Of a DNA stretch of 64,000 nt, positions 45,998 through 53,593 are shown piece by piece. The position numbers and the translations under genes are program-made. This stretch comes from Pararhodobacter zhoushanensis (GTDB lineage: Bacteria; Pseudomonadota; Alphaproteobacteria; Rhodobacterales; Rhodobacteraceae), in contig NZ_REEZ01000001.1 of the NCBI RefSeq assembly GCF_003990445.1, forward strand, positions 62,001 to 126,000. The letters are read 5' to 3'. The notes beneath the pieces are model-generated. The model searched no databases. It was not told the DNA's origin and saw nothing but the letters and a program-made list of their open reading frames with translations. Within the stretch, counting starts at the first letter, position 1; every line of letters begins with the position of its first letter.

Positions 45998-47956
45998 GTG
46001 GCAGCGACGAAAGAATCGGCAGCGAAAATACTGGCTGATAGCCCTTTTTTCGACGAAGCGTTTTATTTGTCGACGTATCCGGATGTGCGCGCAGCCGGTT
46101 TGGACCCCATTGAACATTACCTCGACACAGGATGGCAGGAGAACCGCGACCCCTCAGCGGAATTTTCAACCGAAGGGTATTTCAGCGCCAATCCTGATGT
46201 TGCCACCGCACAGATAAATCCCCTGGTCCACTATGTCCGGCACGGACAGGCCGAGGGACGAAAGCTGCGTCCTGACCCGCAGCCAAAGCCAAAGAAAGAC
46301 GGCGGGGTCAGCAAACTTCAACAGAATATGGCCCTTATCCGCGAACAGTTTGACGCAGAGTTTTACCTGCGGGCGAACCCGGATGTCGCCGCGTCGGGTA
46401 TGGATCCACTGCTGCATTATTGTCAGCACGGCTGGATCGAAGCGCGCGATCCCAGTCCGCGTTTCTCCGCCACCGCCTATTTCCGTCGCCACCCGGATCT
46501 GGCAAACACGCGCGTCAACCCGCTCGTCCATTTCGTTACTGCGGGCGGCAACCTCGCGGTCGAGACAGTTTTGCCGCGCACCCGCCATACCGCCAACCGT
46601 GCGCCCGGACTCGCCGAGAACGTCCTTGCAACCGGCCTTCATCCGAACCAGTTGGGAGCCCTGATCAGCCCCTATTTCGACGCCGAACATTACCGCGCGC
46701 AATTGTCCGATGACGCCAATGTCTACGACCTGCTTGATCACTTTGTCACCGATGGTGAAGCCGCTGGGCTGGACCCTCACCCGGGGTTTTCAACCCGCTT
46801 CTACCGTGCATCGAACCCGGACGTCAGCGAGGCCGTCTTGAACACGTTCGCCCATTTCATTTTGCTCGGGCATCAGGAAGGCCGCCTGCCGCACCCGAAA
46901 CTTTCGACGCTCGATCCCGCTACCGGCTTCTTTGACACACAACCCCATCCTGCGACCAAGCGTAAACCCCTTGCGGAGCAGCTCAAACCAAATTCCGAAG
47001 CAGAAATTTCGCGGTTGTCCAGCATCAACCAAAATCAGGGATTGTTCATGAAGCATGGTTTAACGCGACACGAAATCGGCGACATCATGACCCAGCCCAT
47101 GGACGTGGTTTTGTCAACGATCCGCGAAAAAACCCACGCTGCGCCCACCGTTCAGGCAACAAAGGGCATGTTGCAAGCTGACATGCCGCTCTTTCACCGC
47201 TTGCTCCCAGAGATCGCGCCGAAGGCAGACGTATCGCCGCAACACGCCGCTTTCTGCCAGACCCTGACAAGCGAGATGTTTCAGCTATGGTACGCCTTGC
47301 GGATCGGCGCTTTGCCCGACCCGGTCTTTGGGCAGCATGTCGACGTGCAGGGGCTGGATCTTGTGCGCGATGCCCTGGACAGCGGCGCGCGGATCGTCAT
47401 GGTCAATGCCCACGTGGGACATGCCTGGTCCATCGTCCAGACATTGCTGCGGGCCTCGCTCCGCGTCTTGACTGTCGCTGTCACGCGCGGCTTTCCCAAT
47501 CTCGTGCTTCTGAAGCACCCCGACCTGGAGATTGCAGCGCTCGCGGATAGACTTGCCGCCGGTGTGACCATTCAGGCAGCGCGGTTTCTCAAGAAACCCG
47601 GGATCGTCAATATCCTGCCGGATGCCCAGACAAACTCCGGTCCGAAGCGTCGCTTTCTGACCCGCGAATGCATGATTTCAGACGGGTTTGCCCATCTGGC
47701 CTATACCCATGCAGACACCCTGATCACGGCCTACAGCAGCGTGGATGAAAGCGGCAAACTGATCATCCGCTTTGGTAAGGAACTGGGCGACATCCCCAAA
47801 GAGCTTGATCGCAAAGAGGCTGTCTCGACGATGGTTCAGCGCTATACCACCTATCTTGAAGACTGGTGGCGCCGGGAACCAGAGATGATCCAACTGGGCA
47901 ACCTGATCCCGTTCTCAAACGCTCCGCGCCACACACCGCCACAAGGAATGGCCTGA
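45998..47956 (+). CDS. YPDV-repeat protein fused to an LpxL-like acyltransferase domain
   Basis: 652 residues from a GTG with a GGGGG site 6-7 bp upstream. Residues ~17-300 contain six copies, in three pairs, of a ~37-residue unit (FDxxFYLxxxPDVxxxxxDPLxHYxxxGxxExRxP). After a linker, residues ~390-600 resemble lysophospholipid acyltransferases of the LpxL/HtrB type: GARIVMVNAHVGHAW with the candidate catalytic His 472, an AVTRGFPN segment, then RFLKKPGIVNILPDAQTN and HADTLITAYS. No membrane helix is obvious. LpxL enzymes use acyl-ACP, and a carrier-protein gene lies downstream. The acceptor is unknown. Confidence 0.75.
   Translation: MAATKESAAKILADSPFFDEAFYLSTYPDVRAAGLDPIEHYLDTGWQENRDPSAEFSTEGYFSANPDVATAQINPLVHYVRHGQAEGRKLRPDPQPKPKKDGGVSKLQQNMALIREQFDAEFYLRANPDVAASGMDPLLHYCQHGWIEARDPSPRFSATAYFRRHPDLANTRVNPLVHFVTAGGNLAVETVLPRTRHTANRAPGLAENVLATGLHPNQLGALISPYFDAEHYRAQLSDDANVYDLLDHFVTDGEAAGLDPHPGFSTRFYRASNPDVSEAVLNTFAHFILLGHQEGRLPHPKLSTLDPATGFFDTQPHPATKRKPLAEQLKPNSEAEISRLSSINQNQGLFMKHGLTRHEIGDIMTQPMDVVLSTIREKTHAAPTVQATKGMLQADMPLFHRLLPEIAPKADVSPQHAAFCQTLTSEMFQLWYALRIGALPDPVFGQHVDVQGLDLVRDALDSGARIVMVNAHVGHAWSIVQTLLRASLRVLTVAVTRGFPNLVLLKHPDLEIAALADRLAAGVTIQAARFLKKPGIVNILPDAQTNSGPKRRFLTRECMISDGFAHLAYTHADTLITAYSSVDESGKLIIRFGKELGDIPKELDRKEAVSTMVQRYTTYLEDWWRREPEMIQLGNLIPFSNAPRHTPPQGMA
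46046..46897 (+). repeat. Six-copy YPDV protein repeat
   Basis: Codons ~17-300 of the acyltransferase-fusion gene encode three pairs of a ~37-residue unit, with cores YPDV (27-30), NPDV (65-68), NPDV (127-130), HPDL (165-168), a degenerate copy (~235) and NPDV (273-276). Each unit ends in an HY/HF-x(4)-G pattern. Related units occur in the genes at 43892-44404 and 42327-43895. Confidence 0.8.
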
Positions 47957-47958
47957 CT

Positions 47959-49086
47959 ATGGATTTCGGCCAGACACCCGCACAGAGCGACGCCGTGGCA
48001 CATGCGCGCGCGCAGGCGCTGGCCTTCGATGCCGCGCTGCGCCCGGCCGAACGGGCCTTCTGGCAAGCGGCCGGGGAAAACGGTTGGGTGGGGTACTGCC
48101 TGCCCACAGCGGCAGGCGGCGCGGGTTTCGACGCGCTCACCACGGTTCTGGTGGTCGAGGCGCTGGGGCGCGCCGGTGTGTCACGCTCGGCGCTGTTCGC
48201 CATGGGTGCGCATCTGTTCGGCTGTGCGATGGTCGTGGCCAATCACGCCAGTGCGGTGGATCAGCAGCACTGGTTGCCCCGGCTTGCGCGGGGCGACGCG
48301 GTCGGGGCACTGGCCTTGACCGAGCCCGAGGGCGGCTCTGACCTTGCCGATCTGGACTGCACGATCACCGAGGATGGAGACACGCTGATCCTGAACGGCG
48401 TCAAGACGCTGGTCTCGAACGCACCGATGGCCGATCTCTTCATCGTCAGCGCGCGCCAGACAGGTCCGCGCTCGGCCCTCAACAATGCCGCGCTCTGCGT
48501 GCCCCGCGACACGCCCGGCGTATCGGTAGCGCCGGTAACCGGATCTCTGGGCCTGCGCGACGCGCCGATGGGGCGCGTCACCTTCGATGCTGTGCGCCTT
48601 CCTCCGACCGCGTATCTGGGGGGAAAAGGGCGCGCCCTGCCCGTCATCCTGTCCGCCATGCAATGGGAGCGCAGCTGTATTCTGGCCGGGTTTCTGGGCG
48701 CCGCCGACCGCGATCTGGTCGCGGTCACCGGCCATCTGGCAGCCCGACGTGATTCAAAGGGCAGCGTTCTGGGGCATCAGGCAGTTCTGCACAGCCTCGC
48801 CGAGGTTCGCGCGTCGCTGGAAAGCGCGCGATGGACGCTCTACCGCAGCGCCTCGGCGCTTGATCAGGGGGAAGACCCGATCTTCCACCCGGCCGCGAGC
48901 AAGCTGGTGGTCAGCCGTGCCATCGTCTCGGCCGCGCGCACGCTGCAAGAGGTGATGGCCGGGGCTGGTTGGCTGGACACGCTGGGGATCGCCTCGAGTC
49001 TTGCCGATGTCATGGGCACGCTCAGCGCCTCGGGTTCGACCTTTGTGCAGCTCAATGCCATCGGCGCGAGGCTGACGCGCAAATGA
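47959..49086 (+). CDS. Acyl-CoA dehydrogenase family protein (PltE/Bmp3-like)
   Basis: A 375-residue flavoprotein of the acyl-CoA dehydrogenase fold: N-terminal helical domain, the flavin/substrate signature ALTEPEGGSDLADLDC and a C-terminal helical bundle ending GTLSASGSTFVQLNAIGARL. Next to a stand-alone adenylating ligase, a carrier protein and a halogenase, it most resembles the prolyl-S-carrier oxidases (PltE, RedW, Bmp3) that turn prolyl thioester into pyrrolyl thioester. That role is inferred from context. The ATG is 2 bp after the acyltransferase stop, and its own stop overlaps the ligase start. Confidence 0.75.
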   Translation: MDFGQTPAQSDAVAHARAQALAFDAALRPAERAFWQAAGENGWVGYCLPTAAGGAGFDALTTVLVVEALGRAGVSRSALFAMGAHLFGCAMVVANHASAVDQQHWLPRLARGDAVGALALTEPEGGSDLADLDCTITEDGDTLILNGVKTLVSNAPMADLFIVSARQTGPRSALNNAALCVPRDTPGVSVAPVTGSLGLRDAPMGRVTFDAVRLPPTAYLGGKGRALPVILSAMQWERSCILAGFLGAADRDLVAVTGHLAARRDSKGSVLGHQAVLHSLAEVRASLESARWTLYRSASALDQGEDPIFHPAASKLVVSRAIVSAARTLQEVMAGAGWLDTLGIASSLADVMGTLSASGSTFVQLNAIGARLTRK

Positions 49087-50600
49087 CCCCGGACGAGACC
49101 TGCATCGGGCAGTATCTGCAGCGCCAACCGGACCCCGCCACCACGGCGCTCAGCTGGACAGGCGGTCAGATCGACCAGAGCGCCTTGCATGACAAGGTTA
49201 CCGGGCTTGCCAGCTGGCTGTCCGACGCCGGGCTGACACACGGTGACCGGGTTGCGGTGCTGTTGCCCAAAGGCCCGACCGCAGCCGCCGCGCTGCTGGC
49301 CTGTCTGGCCGCCGGTGTCATCGCTGTCCCGTGTGACTTTCACGCCCCGGCGGCACGGACGACCGACCTGCTGAACGATCTCACCCCCGCTCTGGTGATC
49401 ACCACAGACGAGCGCCGCGCCGATCTGCCCCGGACCTTCCGCCTGATCGCCGTCACGCCAGACGATCCCGCCACCCTGCCCCACAGCACCCGGCCCCTCG
49501 GGTGCTTTGACCGGCCCGTCGACACGGCGGCGCTTATCCTGCCGACATCGGGATCGACCGGCACGCCCAAAGGCGTCGTGCTGTCCTATCGCAATGTGAC
49601 GACCTTCCTGCACTGGGCGGTCGAGCATTTCGCCCTGACCCGCGCCGACCGGTTTCTCAGCATCGCGCCGTTTCATTTTGACCTCGCGACGCTGGATCTG
49701 CTGGGAAGCCAGATGATCGGCGCGTCGGTGCACCTGCTCGGCGAGGTCGAAACCCGCTTTCCCGGCGCCATTGCCAAAGCCCTGCACGAAAAGCGCATCA
49801 CGATTGCCTATACCGTGCCCACCGTCCTGACCATGATGACCACGCTGAAGGCCTTCAGCGGTGGCGTCGGCGCGGATCTGCGCTGGCTGCTCTCGGCCGG
49901 AGAAGTCTTGCCGACCGCGCTGCTGACCAGCCTGAAAGCAGCATTGCCCGACACAAGGATCGCCAATCTCTACGGCCCGACAGAAACCAATGTCATCAGT
50001 TGCCACATCGCCGGAACCGTTGACCCAAGCCTGCCGACAACGCCCATCGGCCTGCCCTGTGCGCACAGCCAAATCACCATCTGCGATCCCGACGGCGTCG
50101 CACTGCCCGGCGGAACCGAGGGCGAGATCTGTGTTCACGGACCCAGCGTCATGCTGGGCTACTGGAACCGGCCTCAGGCCACGCAAGACGCGCGCGTCGC
50201 TGGCGCAGATGAGAGCTATCGCACCGGGGATTTCGGGCGCTTTGCCGCCGATGGCAGCCTTACATTTCTGGGGCGACGCGACCAACAGGTGAAGATCCGC
50301 GGCCACCGTCTGGAACTGACCGAGGTCGAGGCGAAAGCCCTCGCCACCGGGCTGGTGCAAGCAGCCTGCGCCGTGCTGATCGAAACGGATCCGCAGAGGC
50401 CCAAGCTTGTGCTCTGCGCGATCCTCCGTGATGACACCATCAGCCCAAAGGCGATAAAAGCCAGCCTGACGAAGCATTTGCCGCGACACGCCCTGCCGGA
50501 TACCATTTTTATCGTCCCTAGCTTTCGGTTCACATCTTCCGGCAAGATAGACCGCAATGCGATACGCCAACTTGCCACAGACCACCTTCAACGGGATTAA
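49083..50600 (+). CDS. Stand-alone amino-acid adenylating ligase, prolyl-AMP-ligase-like
   Basis: A 505-residue ANL-family enzyme that loads an acyl-adenylate onto a carrier protein. Core motifs are complete: LPTSGSTGTPKGVV (A3), NLYGPTETN (A5), YRTGDFGRFAADG (A7), QVKIRGHRLELTEVEA (A8) and SSGKIDRNAIR with the catalytic Lys (A10). The stretch HWAVEHF...FHFDLATLDLL is typical of prolyl-adenylating enzymes of the PltF/RedM/Bmp4 group, though D-alanine-type ligases share some of it. Proline as substrate is therefore likely but unproven. Its ATG overlaps the dehydrogenase stop. Confidence 0.78.
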   Translation: MTPDETCIGQYLQRQPDPATTALSWTGGQIDQSALHDKVTGLASWLSDAGLTHGDRVAVLLPKGPTAAAALLACLAAGVIAVPCDFHAPAARTTDLLNDLTPALVITTDERRADLPRTFRLIAVTPDDPATLPHSTRPLGCFDRPVDTAALILPTSGSTGTPKGVVLSYRNVTTFLHWAVEHFALTRADRFLSIAPFHFDLATLDLLGSQMIGASVHLLGEVETRFPGAIAKALHEKRITIAYTVPTVLTMMTTLKAFSGGVGADLRWLLSAGEVLPTALLTSLKAALPDTRIANLYGPTETNVISCHIAGTVDPSLPTTPIGLPCAHSQITICDPDGVALPGGTEGEICVHGPSVMLGYWNRPQATQDARVAGADESYRTGDFGRFAADGSLTFLGRRDQQVKIRGHRLELTEVEAKALATGLVQAACAVLIETDPQRPKLVLCAILRDDTISPKAIKASLTKHLPRHALPDTIFIVPSFRFTSSGKIDRNAIRQLATDHLQRD

Positions 50601-50609
50601 AAAATACCT

Positions 50610-50858
50610 ATGCCTGCTGCAAACCGGGACTATCTTGCCGCTTGGCTGGCGGCCGAAACGGACCTTTCAGTCACCGAATTGACCGACACATCAGAGCTGC
50701 TGGCCAGCGGCGTTCTGGACTCGCTCAAGATCATGGATCTGACGATGGCGGTTGAGAGCGATCTGGGGATCACCATCCCGCTTGAAGACGTGATCGGCGA
50801 GAATTTTGCAACAGTCGGCAGCATTGTCCAGATGCTCGACCGCCTTCAGGCCGGATGA
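50610..50858 (+). CDS. Acyl/peptidyl carrier protein
   Basis: An 82-residue four-helix carrier protein. The phosphopantetheine attachment site is Ser38 in GVLDSLKIMDL; the following helix II and the GITIPLEDVIGENFATVGSI segment are typical. It starts 9 bp after the ligase, suggesting it is that enzyme's partner, and lies ahead of the halogenase. It is dissimilar in context to the fatty-acid acpP. No phosphopantetheinyl transferase is in the window. Confidence 0.9.
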   Translation: MPAANRDYLAAWLAAETDLSVTELTDTSELLASGVLDSLKIMDLTMAVESDLGITIPLEDVIGENFATVGSIVQMLDRLQAG

Positions 50859-50862
50859 CGCC

Positions 50863-52131
50863 GTGACCTGTGCTCGCCCCGTAAAAACGGTGGCCATCGT
50901 TGGGGCCGGTCCGGGCGGCGCAACACTTGCCGTTCGGCTGCGCCGCTTGGGCTACCGCGTGGTGCTGGTCGAGAAAGCGACGTTTCCGCGCGAACACATC
51001 GGTGAATCGCTGACCGGCGAATGCGCGATCGTGCTGCGCGAGATGGGCTTTGGCGACGCGATGGACGCCGCAGGGTTTCCTGTCAAACGCGCAGTCACCG
51101 TCCATGGCCCCAACAAACTCAACCGCTTCCGGGTTCCCGTGCAGCGGCTGGGTGAGGATGGTGTGATCATCCCCGGCCAAACCTGGCAAGTCAGACGCCC
51201 CGAGTTCGACAGCCTGTTGCTGAACGGCGCTCTTGCCGAGGGCGCAGAACTGATCCGGGCCGAGGCCCGGGGCGTCCTGCGCCGAGATGGCCGGATCAGC
51301 GGCCTGCGCCTGCGGGACGAAACCGGAGAAGACAGCGATCTGACAGCGGATTTCGTCGCCGATGCGTCGGGGTTGCAGACGTTCCTCAGCCGTTCGGGCG
51401 TGTGCGGTGCGCGACACCGGGGCGGGTACGAAAAGCAGGTCGCGTTTTACGGCCAGTTTGAAGGGGCCCGCCGCGACGCCGCTCCAGACGATGGGGCCAC
51501 CCATATCTTCTATGCCGCGCGGCACCTGTGGGCTTGGTTCATCCCGATCAGCAGCACGGTCACCAGCATCGGCGTCGTGACGCCGGGCGCGCTGTTCAAA
51601 GAATCGGGTCAGTCGGTGCAGGAATATTTGACCGAGCAGCTCGCGTCCCTTCACCCCGAGCTTTCCGAGCGCCTGCGCGAAGCGCAGCCGGTATCCGAAA
51701 CATGGTCAACGTCGAACTACTCGTATCACATCGACGATTTCGCCGGTGACGGATACCTGTGTATTGGCGATGCGCATCAATTCACCGATCCCATCTTCTC
51801 ATTTGGCGTTTCCAATTCAGTGCAGGAGGCAAGTTTGGCTGCGGGCGCCATCGACGGCTATCTGACCGCCCGGAGCGTCGACAGGATGCACCCCATTCAC
51901 ACCTACGCTGATATTGTTTCGCGGGCACAAGCGCGCGTAAAAACGCTGATCGATACGTTTTGGGAGTTCCCGCTCGCCTTTCTTAAACTCGCTCATTACG
52001 ACCGTCAGGCCGATATAGCCGAGCTGTTGTCAGGCAGGCTCTACAGCCAAAGCGCCGAAATGAATGAAGCCGGGATCATCATGCGCGATCTGCTGGCCAA
52101 AAGGCGCGTTGCAGGGGATGGGCGGGCCTGA
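50863..52131 (+). CDS. Flavin-dependent halogenase
   Basis: A 422-residue FAD protein of the halogenase/hydroxylase superfamily. FAD motif GAGPGGAT (residues 14-21) and FPREHIGESL are followed by Lys75 in FPVKRAV, the position of the catalytic Lys in carrier-dependent and phenolic halogenases. The WxWxIP signature is present as WAWFIP (223-228), and GDAHQFTDPIFSFGVS is the GD/halogenase block. These favour halogenation over hydroxylation. The GTG start is 4 bp after the carrier-protein stop, and the substrate is probably carrier-bound. A separate flavin reductase must be encoded elsewhere. Confidence 0.82.
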   Translation: MTCARPVKTVAIVGAGPGGATLAVRLRRLGYRVVLVEKATFPREHIGESLTGECAIVLREMGFGDAMDAAGFPVKRAVTVHGPNKLNRFRVPVQRLGEDGVIIPGQTWQVRRPEFDSLLLNGALAEGAELIRAEARGVLRRDGRISGLRLRDETGEDSDLTADFVADASGLQTFLSRSGVCGARHRGGYEKQVAFYGQFEGARRDAAPDDGATHIFYAARHLWAWFIPISSTVTSIGVVTPGALFKESGQSVQEYLTEQLASLHPELSERLREAQPVSETWSTSNYSYHIDDFAGDGYLCIGDAHQFTDPIFSFGVSNSVQEASLAAGAIDGYLTARSVDRMHPIHTYADIVSRAQARVKTLIDTFWEFPLAFLKLAHYDRQADIAELLSGRLYSQSAEMNEAGIIMRDLLAKRRVAGDGRA

Positions 52132-52147
52132 CGACCCGCCAACCGGG

Positions 52148-52852
52148 TCAGGCGGCGATCATCTCTTTCGCGGTCCTAAGCAACCTGAAATCGTCGGCGT
52201 TGGCCGAATTGAGTTGGGTGCGCAGCGCGGGACTGATCGCGTTCTTCTCTTTCGACGTGACGTTCTTGTGGGCGCTAACCCCCTGAAATTGAGGGAACAG
52301 TCCCTGCAACCGCGCATTGATCCGCGCAACGGACGTGTCAAAGTCTTCGACGATTCCCACCACCCCGGTCTGGTTCAGCATGGCCAACGCCTTGGTCGCG
52401 CGCTCGACTTCGCTTTCCGGTCCGGGGAAAAAGGCCGCCAATCGTTCCGCCTGAAAATTGCGGCATTGCCGGTCACCAAGACGCGACAGACGGGCATCAA
52501 CATAGCCACCAAGATCATGCGTGCGCGCAAGCTCGGCGCCCCAGGTTTCGGCCTGTTGCACCCGCTCAAACGCATAGGCGGATTCTATGCGCGCAATCGG
52601 ATCACGCAGAAACAGGATCGGAATGATCTGTACGCCAGGGATCTGCGGCAGCGGACCCGCGGCAGTGTGGGAGGAGAAAACGACAGCCTCCGGCGTCTCT
52701 TCAATCCACGCCTTTACCAAGCTCGTGTTATTGCCGGCCATTGCCGGAAATTCACGCGTAACCCAACGTTCACCGAAATTCGCCTGAAAGATGCTGTCGA
52801 CCGACGTGCCTGCATTCTTGAAGAGGTGGTAATGTAGGATGACTGTGCGCAA
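52148..52852 (-). CDS. Sulfotransferase family protein with TTG start
   Basis: A 234-residue protein opening RTVILHYHLFKNAGTSVDSI, the 5'-phosphosulfate-binding motif of type-2 (HS2ST-like) sulfotransferases. PILFLRDPIARIESAYAFER is the 3'-phosphate motif with Arg and Ser. No ATG or GTG lies ahead of the P-loop; the TTG at 52852 has GAAGGG eight bases upstream and is the best start. It converges on the halogenase gene (16-bp gap). Likely sulfates a glycan or metabolite of this region. Confidence 0.78.
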   Translation of the reverse strand: MRTVILHYHLFKNAGTSVDSIFQANFGERWVTREFPAMAGNNTSLVKAWIEETPEAVVFSSHTAAGPLPQIPGVQIIPILFLRDPIARIESAYAFERVQQAETWGAELARTHDLGGYVDARLSRLGDRQCRNFQAERLAAFFPGPESEVERATKALAMLNQTGVVGIVEDFDTSVARINARLQGLFPQFQGVSAHKNVTSKEKNAISPALRTQLNSANADDFRLLRTAKEMIAA

Positions 52853-53593
52853 AAGAGTGCCCTTCAGTGAACGTGAAAACGAGCGTTAGGCAACGTAGCA
52901 AAGCAAAGAGGCAAGTGCCAGCGACTTTTCCGGGCAAATGCTGAAAAATCGGGGCGATCCGGTGAGCTCCTAACGGGAATCGCGTTGCCTTTTCCAACCT
53001 AAACGCGACTTCCCCTCATGCGACTTCAGACACATTAAATTAAATCGACCAAATTTCGCGCTAAAAGAGAGATACCCCCTCTGCCGCGCATCCTCCCGGG
53101 CTTTGACACCCGATCACGCGGCAAGAAAGTTTCTACTACTCCGGCACTTGGCAAGCGCACCCGCTCCCAACCCACAGATTGCTTGCACGACACGACGCCA
53201 GATTCCCCACAGGCCGCGGCAGCAATGGGGATCGCAAGCTTCGCTCAAACGCCGCACCTTCCCAGACGTCACGTAACGGATTTAGGATGTATCCGGCACG
53301 ATTAAAGCCGCGATCCCCCGAATTCAGAGAACACTCATAATGTTAATACCCCGGATGCGGAGAACAGGTCTCGGCACCGGCTGCGACAATGGCGGTCTAA
53401 GAGTTCAAAGGGCTCCCGCCATCATTCTTGACCAGATCGGAAGGGGTCAGCTCGCAAGGTAGAGTACACCCCCAAGCGACTCGCCCCGAAAGCCCCCGCC
53501 CGGCCCGGGACCGCCCTGAACTTGGCCCGCCGCAGCCCCCCTTGCGCCGCATTCGCCTGACATGCCATTTTCACCACAGTAAGGCGCGTAGGC
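52853..53593. other. Long non-coding gap, AT-richer
   Basis: 741 bp with no open frame of normal composition on either strand. It is less GC-rich than the flanks, notably 53030-53080 (TTAAATTAAATCGACC). It must hold the promoter of the TTG-start sulfotransferase and of the HAD-UbiA operon. No tRNA, att site or inverted terminal repeat was recognised. It may be a junction left by insertion of the glycan/halogenase block, or contain an unrecognised RNA. Confidence 0.45.

Noticed and set aside
48864-50591. Minus-strand open frame of about 575 codons opposite the dehydrogenase and ligase
   Set aside because: Mirrors intact ANL motifs A3-A10; composition Gly/Arg/Gln-rich and without homologous motifs.
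52853-53593. tRNA or attachment site at the boundary of the halogenase/glycan block
   Set aside because: No cloverleaf, anticodon arm or paired direct repeats were found by eye in the gap.
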